DNA from: Zobellia uliginosa
GTDB lineage: Bacteria; Bacteroidota; Bacteroidia; Flavobacteriales; Flavobacteriaceae
NCBI RefSeq assembly: GCF_018860745.1
Contig: NZ_JAHKPY010000014.1
Location: 186,001 to 250,000, forward strand
DNA: 64,000 nt
Reading direction: 5' to 3'
The notes under the pieces are model-generated. The model searched no databases. It was not told the origin of the DNA and saw only the letters and a list, made by a program, of their open reading frames with translations. Made by a program: the position numbers and the translations under genes. Shown one piece after another: positions 51,166-60,275 of the stretch (the stretch's first letter is position 1; each line of letters begins with the position of its first letter).

Positions 51166-52746
51166 CTAGTTTCTATATTTACCTGAAAGGTCTTTTGCTA
51201 CAGCAGTCAAAACATCCGTTACCTCATCGGTAAGTTTACCTGACTTTAATGTATCCAATACACCTCTGTGCTTAGCGTTCAAGAACTCTAAGTAGTCTCT
51301 TTCGAATTCTTTTACTTTCTCAACAGGTACATCTTTTAACAAGTTCTTAGAACCAGCATAGATAATGGCTACCTGATCTTCTACCGTGTAAGGATCGTTT
51401 TGAGCCTGCTTTAGAATCTCTACGTTACGACGTCCTTTTTCAATAACGTTTAATGTAGCGGCATCTAAATCAGAACCGAACTTAGCAAAAGCTTCCAATT
51501 CACGGAACTGTGCTTGATCCAATTTTAAAGTACCTGCTACTTTTTTCATGGATTTAATCTGAGCATTACCACCCACACGAGATACAGAAATACCTACGTT
51601 AATAGCTGGTCTTACACCTTGGTTGAATAAATCCTGCTCCAAGAAAATCTGTCCGTCAGTAATAGAAATTACGTTAGTAGGTATATATGCAGAAACATCA
51701 CCCGCTTGCGTTTCGATTATGGGAAGTGCAGTTAAAGAACCACCACCTTTTACCATTGGTTTCAACACGTCCGGTAAATCGTTCATGTTCTTTGCAATAC
51801 TATCATCGTTGATAACCTTTGCCGCACGCTCCAACAATCTAGAGTGCAAGAAGAAAACATCCCCAGGGTAAGCCTCACGTCCCGGTGGTCTTCTCAAAAG
51901 AAGAGATACCTCACGATACGCAACCGCTTGTTTTGATAAATCATCATAGATAATCAAAGCTGGACGACCTGTATCTCTGAAATACTCGCCAATAGATGCA
52001 CCGGTAAATGGAGCATACACCTGCATTGCAGCAGGATCGGAAGCATTAGCAGCAACAATAGTCGTATACGCCATAGCACCTTTATCTTCTAAAGTCTGCG
52101 CAATTGCAGCAACGGTAGAAGCTTTCTGGCCAATAGCAACATATATACAATATACTGGCTCACCAGCATCGTAAAATTCTTTTTGGTTCAAAATGGTATC
52201 GATACAAACGGTAGTCTTACCAGTTTGACGGTCACCAATTACAAGCTCCCTTTGCCCACGGCCCACAGGGATCATTGCATCAATTGCCTTAATACCAGAT
52301 TGCATTGGCTCGGTAACAGGCTCTCTAAAGATAACACCTGGCGCTTTACGCTCTAATGGCATTTCATATGTATCACCGGAAATAGGTCCTTTACCATCTA
52401 TTGGATTACCCAAGGTATCTACAACACGACCAACGATGCCTTCACCAACTTTTATGGAAGCAATTCGTTCTGAACGTTTTACTGTAGCACCTTCTACAAT
52501 AGTTTTGGAATGTCCTAAAAGAACCACACCAACGTTATCATCTTCAAGGTTAAGAACGATACCCTCCAGGCCTCCTTCGAATTCTACCAATTCTCCGTAT
52601 TGGACATTTGATAAACCGTAGACTCTGGCGATACCATCACCAACCTGCAGTACTGTTCCCACCTCGTCTAATGTAGCGGTGGCTTCAAATCCTGATAATT
52701 GCTCCTTTAAAATTGCTGATACCTCAGCGGCTTTTACTCCTGCCAT
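51166..52746 (-). CDS. atpA: ATP synthase F1 alpha subunit
   Basis: Non-catalytic nucleotide-binding subunit of F1 that alternates with beta in the hexamer. The 526 residues include the beta-barrel crown (about 25-95), the Walker A GDRQTGKT (171-178), the [12 protein letters not shown] Walker B region, the arginine-finger segment [10 protein letters not shown] and the helical C-terminal domain. Length is normal. It lies 55 bp downstream of atpH. Cytoplasmic, membrane-associated through the complex. Confidence 0.98.
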   Translation of the reverse strand: MAGVKAAEVSAILKEQLSGFEATATLDEVGTVLQVGDGIARVYGLSNVQYGELVEFEGGLEGIVLNLEDDNVGVVLLGHSKTIVEGATVKRSERIASIKVGEGIVGRVVDTLGNPIDGKGPISGDTYEMPLERKAPGVIFREPVTEPMQSGIKAIDAMIPVGRGQRELVIGDRQTGKTTVCIDTILNQKEFYDAGEPVYCIYVAIGQKASTVAAIAQTLEDKGAMAYTTIVAANASDPAAMQVYAPFTGASIGEYFRDTGRPALIIYDDLSKQAVAYREVSLLLRRPPGREAYPGDVFFLHSRLLERAAKVINDDSIAKNMNDLPDVLKPMVKGGGSLTALPIIETQAGDVSAYIPTNVISITDGQIFLEQDLFNQGVRPAINVGISVSRVGGNAQIKSMKKVAGTLKLDQAQFRELEAFAKFGSDLDAATLNVIEKGRRNVEILKQAQNDPYTVEDQVAIIYAGSKNLLKDVPVEKVKEFERDYLEFLNAKHRGVLDTLKSGKLTDEVTDVLTAVAKDLSGKYRN

Positions 52747-52801
52747 TTTTATAGATATAAGACATAAAACTCAAGAAAAATATCTTAAGCCCTTGTTATT
52801 A

Positions 52802-53341
52802 TTATAAACTACTTGTAAACTCTCTTTTAATCGTATTCAATTTGTTTGAAATGCTGGCGTCATATTGTAAATCACCAACTCGTAAAACAAATCCTCCAAT
52901 AATGCTTTCATCTATATTATTCTTAATAGTGACCGCATTACCTGTTATCTGAGCTACTTGTTTCAGTACTTTTTTCTCAAGGTCCGCACTTAACGGCACA
53001 GCAGTAGTAACGTAGGCTACTCCTTCTCCTTTTAAATCTTCATTAAGAATGATATATTTTAAAGCAACTTCATTTAAAATAGATATTCTTTTGTTTGAAA
53101 CAAGTGTGTTGATCATACCTAAAGTAACCTGATTGCTACCCTTAAATACGGTAGACAAAGCTTTCTTTTTGGTCTCCCCGTTTATTACAGGGCTAGCCAA
53201 CATGGCCCTCAACTCTTTACTATCGGCAATAGTTGCCACAACAGAACGCATGTCTTTTTCAACTGCACTCGTAGCTTTGTTCTGCACCGCTAGGTCCAAA
53301 ACCGCTTTTGCGTAACGTATTGCTGCTCTAGAATCGCTCAT
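52802..53341 (-). CDS. atpH: ATP synthase F1 delta subunit
   Basis: The peripheral-stalk subunit linking b subunits to the top of F1, 179 residues. N-terminal helical domain (about 1-105, RAAIRYAKAVLDLA, TVFKGSNQVTLGMINTLVSNKRI) and the C-terminal domain ending ESIIGGFVLRVGDLQYDASISNKLNTIKRE, the characteristic delta signature. It follows atpF with a 66-bp gap, inside the atpBEFHAG operon. Cytoplasmic. Confidence 0.95.
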   Translation of the reverse strand: MSDSRAAIRYAKAVLDLAVQNKATSAVEKDMRSVVATIADSKELRAMLASPVINGETKKKALSTVFKGSNQVTLGMINTLVSNKRISILNEVALKYIILNEDLKGEGVAYVTTAVPLSADLEKKVLKQVAQITGNAVTIKNNIDESIIGGFVLRVGDLQYDASISNKLNTIKREFTSSL

Positions 53342-53407
53342 TTTTTATCTTGTTTTATTGTTTTGCCATCCGAAATTCATCGGTCTAACAAAAAGCAATA
53401 TAGCTAC

Positions 53408-53908
53408 TTAATTCAATTTAACATCACCCAACATACTTTCGACCAATTTTAACTGTTGGTCTTTGTTGGATAGTTGCTCTTTTAAAACCTTCTCAGCAAT
53501 CTCCACAGAAAGTTCAGCTACTTGGTTTTTAATATCCGCTACGGCGGCTTTCTTTTCGCTTTCGATAGCAACTTGAGCTTGCTTCAACATTTTATCGCCT
53601 TCAATTTTAGCTTGCTCTTTAGAATCCGTGATCATCTTATCTTTAATTTCACGAGCTTCTTTTAACATAGCTTCACGTTCCGCACGAGCTTCTTTCAATA
53701 ATTTATCGTTATCTGCTTGTAAGTTCTGCATTTCTGCACGTGCTTTTTCAGCTGCTTCCAATGCATCATGAATACCTGACTCACGTTCGTTCAATGAAGT
53801 TAAGATCGGTTTCCATGCAAATTTCACCAATAGAAAAATTAAACCTAATAACAATATCGTCTGAACTACGAAAAGGCCTGGTGAAAAATCGTTTAATAAA
53901 GTTTCCAT
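53408..53908 (-). CDS. atpF: ATP synthase Fo b subunit
   Basis: Stator subunit, 166 residues, with one N-terminal membrane helix (about 10-30, GLFVVQTILLLGLIFLLVKF) and a long charged cytoplasmic helix rich in Glu, Lys and Ala that dimerises as a coiled coil (about 35-140), ending with the delta-binding segment. The N-terminal KFAWKPI junction is typical. There is a single b gene, with no b-prime copy. It follows atpE with an 88-bp gap. Confidence 0.95.
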   Translation of the reverse strand: METLLNDFSPGLFVVQTILLLGLIFLLVKFAWKPILTSLNERESGIHDALEAAEKARAEMQNLQADNDKLLKEARAEREAMLKEAREIKDKMITDSKEQAKIEGDKMLKQAQVAIESEKKAAVADIKNQVAELSVEIAEKVLKEQLSNKDQQLKLVESMLGDVKLN

Positions 53909-53996
53909 ATATAATATTACTTTAAAATTCTAAACTTGATTAAAAACATTTCCTGCAACCAACCGTTGCAGGAAAATGCCTTTAGGTTTTAAGTTC

Positions 53997-54206
<210 letters not shown>

Positions 54207-54226
54207 TTAAATTAAAAAACTCTCTT

Positions 54227-55405
54227 TTAGATAAAATCCCCTCTAACGTCTTCCGCGTCTGGAACTTCATGTCCTTTGGCATCGTGCTCATGATCATGGT
54301 CGTGCTCTGCAACGGCCATACCAATAAACAATGCTGATAGCATAGTGAAGATATACGCCTGTAAAAAGGCAACCAATACTTCAATAAGCGTGATAAAAAA
54401 TGATAATACCAATGATAGGCCTGTTGCACCAACTACACCCAAGCTTTTCTTAAGTGTGAACATAATGGCAATTAAACTCATTACCACAATGTGGCCTGCA
54501 GATATGTTAGCGAACAAACGCACCAATAACGAAAATGGCTTGATTACAAATGCACCCGCCAATTCGATAATAGCCAAAATAGGTCTAATCAAAAAAGGCA
54601 CACCCGGCATCCACAACATGTGCATCCAGTAATCTTTGTTTCCACTAAACGTATAAATTACCAATGTGAAAATTGCCAAAGCAGCGGTAACGGCCAACTG
54701 ACCTGTTACGTTGAAACCAAATGGCGTTAAACCCAAAAGGTTCAAAATCCAAATAAAGAAAAACACAGTCAATAAATAGCCTGTAAATTTGCGGTATTTT
54801 TTCTCACCGATATTCGGTTTAGCAATTTCATCCCTAACGTAGATTACCAAAGGCTCCAATACTCTACCAAAACCGGTAGGTACTTTTTTCTTGGCGTATT
54901 GTTTAGCCAATGAAGAGAAAGCCCAAAGCATAAAAAGACCGATCAACAATATTCCAAAAACACTTTTGGTGATTGAAAAGTCTAAAACCTTAGCCGCATT
55001 TTCTGCATGGTGATGCTCATCAAACTGAACTTCGGTAGCACCCGCATTCAACTCGTATATTTTACTATGTAGCTTTACGAACTTAGACCCACCTTTTTCA
55101 ACAACAACCTTTCCGGCATCATCATGATGAAATTCAGAAGACATAAAAGTTACCAACCCATTACTAGACCAAAGAATAACCGGTAATGGAAAACCTACGT
55201 GCTTACGCTCTCCATTATCACCCGTGTATGAAAACAAATGAAAATCATGAGCATCTTTAATGTGATGCTGAATGTATGCGTCCACCTCTTCTTTTGTGTC
55301 TACAGCTCCTTCATCGCCACCCTCAGAAAGGGCAAAACCTTGAAAAGAAATACAGAATATACAAAGCAATACTAGTGTTCTGATCATTTTTGAAACTTCC
55401 TTCAT
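54227..55405 (-). CDS. atpB: ATP synthase Fo a subunit with exported N-terminal extension
   Basis: The proton-channel stator subunit, 392 residues, much longer than E. coli subunit a. The N-terminus is a signal peptide (about 7-26), followed by roughly 115 periplasmic residues including HHH (131-133), then the usual helices from about 146. The essential arginine is Arg296 in LVRLFANISAGH. The C-terminus is a His/Asp/Glu-rich tail (AEHDHDHEHDAKGHE, 366-380) that could bind metals. The extension is known from other Bacteroidota; its purpose is not established. A strong promoter lies 40 bp upstream. Alternative ATG at 55387. Confidence 0.95.
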   Translation of the reverse strand: MKEVSKMIRTLVLLCIFCISFQGFALSEGGDEGAVDTKEEVDAYIQHHIKDAHDFHLFSYTGDNGERKHVGFPLPVILWSSNGLVTFMSSEFHHDDAGKVVVEKGGSKFVKLHSKIYELNAGATEVQFDEHHHAENAAKVLDFSITKSVFGILLIGLFMLWAFSSLAKQYAKKKVPTGFGRVLEPLVIYVRDEIAKPNIGEKKYRKFTGYLLTVFFFIWILNLLGLTPFGFNVTGQLAVTAALAIFTLVIYTFSGNKDYWMHMLWMPGVPFLIRPILAIIELAGAFVIKPFSLLVRLFANISAGHIVVMSLIAIMFTLKKSLGVVGATGLSLVLSFFITLIEVLVAFLQAYIFTMLSALFIGMAVAEHDHDHEHDAKGHEVPDAEDVRGDFI

Positions 55406-55443
55406 TATTTTTTATCAAAAAATTATGCTCCTGAAATTTTGCG

Positions 55444-55472
55444 CAAAAGTAGGTAATCTTAGTGTAATACAA
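55444..55472 (-). promoter_or_regulatory. Bacteroidota-type promoter of atpBEFHAG
   Basis: On the minus strand TTG (55472-55470), an 18-bp spacer and TACTTTTG (55451-55444) match the -33/-7 consensus. It lies between the DUF6168-like gene and atpB, so the ATP synthase genes can be transcribed apart from sprE. Confidence 0.65.
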
Positions 55473-55500
55473 AGTATTTTTATTCCATAATTTTTTGAAA

Positions 55501-55887
55501 CTATCTGCGTTGCATAATTTTTGAAACAAAAAATACTTCAAGGACTAAAAAAACAAACACAGGAATTAAAAGAGAAGCCCTATAAAATCTCGGTAAATAC
55601 TGATCTCCCATAAGTTGGGGGTAGCACATAGCAGTATAAGCGGCAATTTTGAACACCAAAAGCCCCATATAAATAAAACCAAGCTGATCAAAAAAACTTT
55701 CCTTCTTAGAAAGCAGTTGAAAAGCAGTAATTACCGATAAAGAGAAAACGAAGTGAAAAATATAAGCTTTTTGGAGTAGAGAATTGAAGCTCGGTTCAGT
55801 ATCTCCCAATAAAAATTGATGTAGAATAAAAGAGGTCGTGCCCACCAAAATGAACACGACCATAAAATGTACTATTTGTTTGATCAA
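55501..55887 (-). CDS. Small membrane protein upstream of atpB (DUF6168-like)
   Basis: A 128-residue inner-membrane protein with four predicted helices (about 8-24, 35-60, 70-90 and 100-125). The order after atpZ and before atpB is the place of a DUF6168-like protein in flavobacteria, as I recall; the function is unknown, with assembly of Fo or ion homeostasis possible. The first codon is TTG (55887) 2 bp after the atpZ stop, with no ATG close by until residue 9, so translational coupling is likely. Membership in the DUF is by memory of pattern, hence moderate confidence. Confidence 0.68.
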   Translation of the reverse strand: MIKQIVHFMVVFILVGTTSFILHQFLLGDTEPSFNSLLQKAYIFHFVFSLSVITAFQLLSKKESFFDQLGFIYMGLLVFKIAAYTAMCYPQLMGDQYLPRFYRASLLIPVFVFLVLEVFFVSKIMQRR

Positions 55888-55889
55888 TG

Positions 55890-56114
55890 CTATTTATTTA
55901 ATGTCATCACTTTTTTGATGACGATATACATTGACAAAAATACGGCAAGTAAGGTAAATGTATCCTCAAGAAACGTTTTTTCAAACTTTACATCTAGCCA
56001 GGCCCCCAAAAGATTGCCCAAATAGATGGTAACACCCATTTGTATGGCAATGCCCGAAAAACTGGCCGCAGTACGTATTAAATTTGAATTATCACGAGGC
56101 TTTTGCTGTTTCAT
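55890..56114 (-). CDS. atpZ: AtpZ/AtpI-family protein
   Basis: A 74-residue protein with two membrane helices (about 20-38 and 50-68) of the AtpZ/AtpI family encoded beside Fo genes. Relatives support c-ring assembly or transport magnesium or calcium; which applies here is unknown. Conserved features are the FSGIAIQMGVTIYLGNLLG helix and the GAWLDVKF turn. Its start codon overlaps the end of the bactofilin gene by 23 bp, an overlap large enough to suggest coupled translation. Confidence 0.85.
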   Translation of the reverse strand: MKQQKPRDNSNLIRTAASFSGIAIQMGVTIYLGNLLGAWLDVKFEKTFLEDTFTLLAVFLSMYIVIKKVMTLNK

Positions 56115-56541
56115 TGCTCGTACTAGAACTGTTACTTAGGGATGATTTAAAACTACTAGACCCGCTATTTAAAGATCCACCTTTACCTTTCATGGTACAT
56201 GACGCATTAAACGTAGCACCTGGCTCTACAGCCAATTTGGTTACGGAAACCGTACCTTCAATTACTGCCGATGATTTAAGGGAAAGTAAATCCGATACTA
56301 AAAGCTCGCCATTAAAGCTGCCTTCTATATCCGCATTTACACATTCTACTTTACCATGAATATAGCCGTCTTTACCAATCACTACCTTACCTGTAGTTTT
56401 TACGTTACCGTCTAATTTTCCGTCGATTCTAAAGTCAGCTTCAGATTCTATGTCACCTTTAATTTTTGTGTGCTTGGAAATTCTGTTAGGTTGTGCGCCA
56501 ATTTCGTTCATAGTTCTAGGTTTTTTGTTGTCAGAAAACAT
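56092..56541 (-). CDS. Bactofilin (polymer-forming cytoskeletal protein)
   Basis: A 149-residue cytoskeletal protein that assembles into nonpolar filaments without nucleotide, often at membranes or division sites. The central bactofilin domain (about 20-120) is a beta-helix with repeats such as GDIESEADFRIDGKLDGNV, KVVIGKDGYIHGKVECVNADIEG and the VIEGTVSVTKLAVEPGATF rungs; the N- and C-termini are disordered (the C-terminus is Ser-rich). The start is ATG, 3 bp after sprE stops. Placement between a type IX secretion gene and the ATP synthase genes is unusual outside Bacteroidota. Confidence 0.92.
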   Translation of the reverse strand: MFSDNKKPRTMNEIGAQPNRISKHTKIKGDIESEADFRIDGKLDGNVKTTGKVVIGKDGYIHGKVECVNADIEGSFNGELLVSDLLSLKSSAVIEGTVSVTKLAVEPGATFNASCTMKGKGGSLNSGSSSFKSSLSNSSSTSNETAKAS

Positions 56542-56544
56542 TTG

Positions 56545-59100
56545 TTAAGGTTTTGGGGTTAAAATTTGATTTTTATAAGATTGTAGGTTTTTATGTACCT
56601 GGATTATTTTATAGTTGGTAGATAAAATTACAAAATTCTCATTCTCAATGCGGTAATCCTTATTAAACTTTATAAGCTCGGCAAAGCCCAACGCATAATC
56701 CTTAGACTTAAATCCGTGCACTACCACAAATTGGTCTTCTAAGGTATAGATATCTTTTGAAACCACATTCTTGTATCTTAAATCTATAATTGCATCTTCT
56801 AATGCTTTCTTTACACGTTTGGCAATTTCATCGTTACTTCTTCTAAACGGAAAAACCACTTTCCAATTTCCAGTACCGGATGAACCAAGTTCCGTAGAAA
56901 AATCTTTTACCGCCAGTTTGGGAAGCTGCTCGGCAACCATTTGCTCCGCCTTTTTCCCTTCCGGATTGTTAGGATAGGTCAGTGCCACGTAGTTCAAAGC
57001 TTCTTCAAATGGTACAAACCCATTTAATCTTCCAATAGCATTGGCCTTTAGCATTTCAAACTTGGGAACAATCGGATCGCCCGTGTACTTTTCTATATTC
57101 TCCTCAGACCCTGTAATCGTCGCCAAGTATTCTTGCTGCTTATACTTCCGGTACAAGGCCGCATAACGCGCATCCGGACTGTCTGCATCATCTTCCAAGA
57201 CCGCTCTAGGGTTCAAAATAATTTCCGCATAGCGAGAATCACCATGATTACTTAAAATATTATCCTTCATAGCGGCTAAAAGCGGACTGTTCTCTTCTTC
57301 ATAAATCTTATAAAGGTTGTATTTGGAAGGAAGAATCAATCGCTCTTCGGGCTCTGAATCTAAAACGTTTTCCAACTTGGCCGCTGCTAAAAGGTTCTCC
57401 TTAAACTTCTCTTTGTAAATCAATCCCAATTGATAATTCGCGAAATTTCTTTCGTTTTTCAAACTGTCAATAACCGCTACATCCGTTGGTACTCTATCTA
57501 GATAATAGTCTATTGAGAATTTTTCTTCTTCACCTACTTCTCCAGAAATACTATCATTTGCAGCAAGGGCATCATCCGAATTTTCCTTTGGTAAAGCTCT
57601 TTTTTTATTGCTCCATCTCCAATCATCCTCTAGCACTCTTTTTCCCCACCTCTGTACAAAATCATTCTTACCATATCCTAAGCTCGTTAGGTTATAAAAA
57701 TAGAATTTGCCTTTGTTCTCCTTGCCTCCTTTGCTCTTGGCAAATTCTGCAAAACCACTGGTAATTCTTCTTTCTTCTTTTTTAGCAGCAGCTTCTTTTG
57801 CCGCTTGTAATTCTGCTATATAATCTTCAAAGAAAGCGGTACGCTCAGCTAACGGAAGGTTATAAATTGTAATAACACTATCTGTCTGATGGGCAATATC
57901 CTCGTATTTGATAACATCTTCAAGATTGTCTAATTTCTTCTTTGTAGACCTAAATTTCTTGGTATTTTCTTCTAGATTGGTTATTACACTGTCATAATAC
58001 GCTCCAGAAAGTTTATACTCGTTGTGGTCAAAATTATAGACGGCCAAATTCTCATAATTAAGGGCATTTAATTTAGGCTCGTTTTGAGTGGCTCTGAGCG
58101 ATTTGTTGAAATACACAATAGCCATGCTATCGTTTTTCTGCTCTAAATGAAACTCTGCAACTTGCCGATAAATTTTATCCAGAAAAGGACGGTTCTCTCT
58201 ATTCTCTTCCAAATCGGTTAAGAACTCCAACATTTCCTCACTGTTTTCAGAAGTAATCTTTGTATTGCGAATTTTCTGGATCTCAGCATTTATCATGTAT
58301 ACCCGAGGTGATTTTCGGTTTAGCTCAATTACTTTGGTAAAGGCGTAATTTGCACTGTCCTTATGCCCCATTTGATTATATAATTGGCCAATAATGTATA
58401 AATAGCGCCCCTTTTCTTTATTTTTCTTTGTGTAATGAGATGCTACTTTTAGATGTTGTACGGCAGTATCAATAACTTTTTCATTGATATAGGCCTGGGC
58501 AATCATGGCCCGAGCATCTGCATATTCTTGATCGCTCAAACGCTCAAACTTCAAAAGTTTTTTAAGGTTCTTTATGGCCAATTCATCATTTTCTAATCTA
58601 ATATTTACTTTTTCCCTCCAAATATGCGCTTCGTTCAACTTATCACTGTAATCATATTTTTTGATTACATAGTTAAAAGCTTCCAGTGCGGGTATGTAAC
58701 GCTGATCAAAATAACGTGCTTTTCCCAAAAGAAGAAAAGCCTCATCCGTTTGGGGATTACGTTCTTCATCTTTGATGTCCATACTATGCTTTTGAATAGC
58801 TTTAGTTGCTTTTTCCTCGGCAATGATAAAATTGGGGTTGTTGTCTTCAGAATCTAATTTGATGTCTTCTGTAACTTCTAACCGTTCTATGGGCAGAACT
58901 TCCCAATAATCATCTTTGTAATTTAAATTGAGTTCTTCACGACCTTCTTCAAAAGCAATATTTCCGTTGTACAGGGTGTTGTACTTCGTATTCAGCGCAT
59001 GCCAGTTACGGTTTATAAATGCGTCTTTTTTGGTTGAACATGCATTTAAAACGATGCCCCCAAGAATTGAAAATATGATAAGTTTATAGTGCGACTTCAA
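56545..59100 (-). CDS. sprE: SprE/PorW, type IX secretion and gliding lipoprotein
   Basis: A large TPR-containing lipoprotein of 851 residues needed in Flavobacterium johnsoniae (SprE) and Porphyromonas (PorW) for type IX secretion and gliding. The N-terminus ends GGIVLNACSTKKD, giving lipidation at Cys21. The following RNWHALNTKYNTLYNGNIAF is highly characteristic of SprE. Tandem helical TPR units run from about 110 to 430, and the C-terminal domain (about 760-851) is mixed alpha/beta. It starts with TTG (59100), with no ATG alternative nearby. It heads the sprE-bactofilin-atpZ-DUF6168 transcript. No other T9SS gene is in the window except gldH. Confidence 0.9.
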   Translation of the reverse strand: MKSHYKLIIFSILGGIVLNACSTKKDAFINRNWHALNTKYNTLYNGNIAFEEGREELNLNYKDDYWEVLPIERLEVTEDIKLDSEDNNPNFIIAEEKATKAIQKHSMDIKDEERNPQTDEAFLLLGKARYFDQRYIPALEAFNYVIKKYDYSDKLNEAHIWREKVNIRLENDELAIKNLKKLLKFERLSDQEYADARAMIAQAYINEKVIDTAVQHLKVASHYTKKNKEKGRYLYIIGQLYNQMGHKDSANYAFTKVIELNRKSPRVYMINAEIQKIRNTKITSENSEEMLEFLTDLEENRENRPFLDKIYRQVAEFHLEQKNDSMAIVYFNKSLRATQNEPKLNALNYENLAVYNFDHNEYKLSGAYYDSVITNLEENTKKFRSTKKKLDNLEDVIKYEDIAHQTDSVITIYNLPLAERTAFFEDYIAELQAAKEAAAKKEERRITSGFAEFAKSKGGKENKGKFYFYNLTSLGYGKNDFVQRWGKRVLEDDWRWSNKKRALPKENSDDALAANDSISGEVGEEEKFSIDYYLDRVPTDVAVIDSLKNERNFANYQLGLIYKEKFKENLLAAAKLENVLDSEPEERLILPSKYNLYKIYEEENSPLLAAMKDNILSNHGDSRYAEIILNPRAVLEDDADSPDARYAALYRKYKQQEYLATITGSEENIEKYTGDPIVPKFEMLKANAIGRLNGFVPFEEALNYVALTYPNNPEGKKAEQMVAEQLPKLAVKDFSTELGSSGTGNWKVVFPFRRSNDEIAKRVKKALEDAIIDLRYKNVVSKDIYTLEDQFVVVHGFKSKDYALGFAELIKFNKDYRIENENFVILSTNYKIIQVHKNLQSYKNQILTPKP

Positions 59101-59353
59101 AATTGTATATCTACGTACTTTACTTTAACTAAAAAAGAACGGGATTATTATGCAGTTGGTCGATAAAAAGTTTAAGGTTCGGGGTTTACAAAAGAAACAA
59201 AAACGTAGGTTTGATCTGATTACCAATCCTATTTTCTTGTTAAAACGTTTTAACAAACTAAACAAATGTTAGTCTTGGTTTAAAACACCATCTAAAATAC
59301 ATGGCAAAGTAAGTGAAGTTTGTTGGAAGGTGAAACTGGCACTTCTATTTTTT

Positions 59354-59371
59354 ACCGACTAAGCAGTCTGT
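59354..59371. promoter_or_regulatory. 18-bp imperfect palindrome, TetR-operator-like
   Basis: ACCGACTAAGCAGTCTGT, the same form as at 19443-19460 and 38815-38832 (read on the opposite strand). It lies about 250 bp upstream of sprE and 140 bp downstream of the ATPase gene. Confidence 0.4.
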
Positions 59372-59478
59372 AATTTCCTAAACCACATCTAAAACTATAG
59401 TTTTTCAACCATTTAAATAAAATAAACCACCAATTAACGACTACACTTCTTTGTAAATCGAAAAACAAAAAAGGGAGA

Positions 59479-59500
59479 AAAGACCGGACAGTCTGTTTTG
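59479..59500 (-). terminator. Terminator of the ABC ATPase gene, overlapping a weak palindrome
   Basis: On the minus strand AAAACAGAC...GGTCTTTTC forms a small hairpin followed by a pyrimidine tract with T-runs, 11 bp after the stop codon at 59511. ACAGACTGTCCGGTCTTT (59496-59479) also matches the recurring 18-mer at 14 of 18 positions by eye. Confidence 0.45.
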
Positions 59501-59510
59501 CGTTGTGGTA

Positions 59511-60239
59511 TTAGGAAGCTGAAATATTCTCCTGAAACTCCTCTTCGCCACTAAAAAACAGTTCTAATTCCTTTAAAGTAGCTTCCGAAGTTTCAATATC
59601 CTTTACAATTTCACCCTTATTTAAAACTACTATACGTTCACATACTTCCGTTACATGAATAAGGTCATGACTGGAGACCAAAACTGTAACCTCTTTTTTG
59701 GCAGCTAAATCCTTTATAATACTCTTTAGACGTATCTGAGTAGTTGGGTCCAAATTAGCAAAAGGCTCATCTAAAATAACCACTTCTGGATTACCGATAA
59801 ATGAAGCTACGATACCTACCTTCTTCTGGTTACCTTTTGAAAGGTCTCTCAAATATTTCCTTTGATTAAGAATCTCACCATGAAAAAAGTCCTCAAAATT
59901 ATTGAGCAATGCATCAACATCTGCTTTGTTCTGATTACGTAACTCCCCAATGAAATAGAAATATTCCTCAGGAGTAAGGTATCCGATTAAAAAGGTTTCA
60001 TCAATAAAAGAAGAAGTATGCTTTTTCCAAACTTCGCTTTGGTCTACTTGTATCTGATTATTGATAATTTTGCCCGTGGTTGGCTGAATCAAATCTAACA
60101 GAAGGCTAAAAAAGGTAGTCTTACCTGCTCCGTTATTGCCTACAAGACCAAAACTTTGTCCTTTTGGTATATCCAGATGTTCTATATCCAATACGGTTAT
60201 ACCAACGTATTTTTTTTTAAGGTTCTCTACTATTATCAT
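59511..60239 (-). CDS. ABC transporter ATP-binding protein
   Basis: Cytoplasmic ATPase subunit of an ABC exporter-type system, 242 residues. Walker A GNNGAGKT (34-41), signature LSKGN (133-137; a variant of LSGGQ), Walker B VVILDEP (153-159) and the switch His191 (SSHD) are intact. The sequence resembles ATPases paired with ABC-2/DUF5687 membrane subunits. It is 36 bp downstream of a DUF5687 gene, its evident partner. Cargo unknown. It is followed by a small hairpin terminator. Confidence 0.93.
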   Translation of the reverse strand: MIIVENLKKKYVGITVLDIEHLDIPKGQSFGLVGNNGAGKTTFFSLLLDLIQPTTGKIINNQIQVDQSEVWKKHTSSFIDETFLIGYLTPEEYFYFIGELRNQNKADVDALLNNFEDFFHGEILNQRKYLRDLSKGNQKKVGIVASFIGNPEVVILDEPFANLDPTTQIRLKSIIKDLAAKKEVTVLVSSHDLIHVTEVCERIVVLNKGEIVKDIETSEATLKELELFFSGEEEFQENISAS

Positions 60240-60275
60240 AACTAATACTTCTATTATTATTTCTATTTCAGGCCA

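Larger units (their letters stand above)
59101..59510. other. 410-bp intergenic region upstream of sprE
   Basis: Lies between the 3' end of the ABC ATPase gene and sprE, both on the minus strand. It contains TetR-operator-like palindromes at 59354-59371 and (weaker) 59479-59496; the latter overlaps a likely terminator of the ATPase gene. No clear consensus promoter for sprE can be placed by eye and no ORF or structural RNA is recognisable. Confidence 0.4.
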
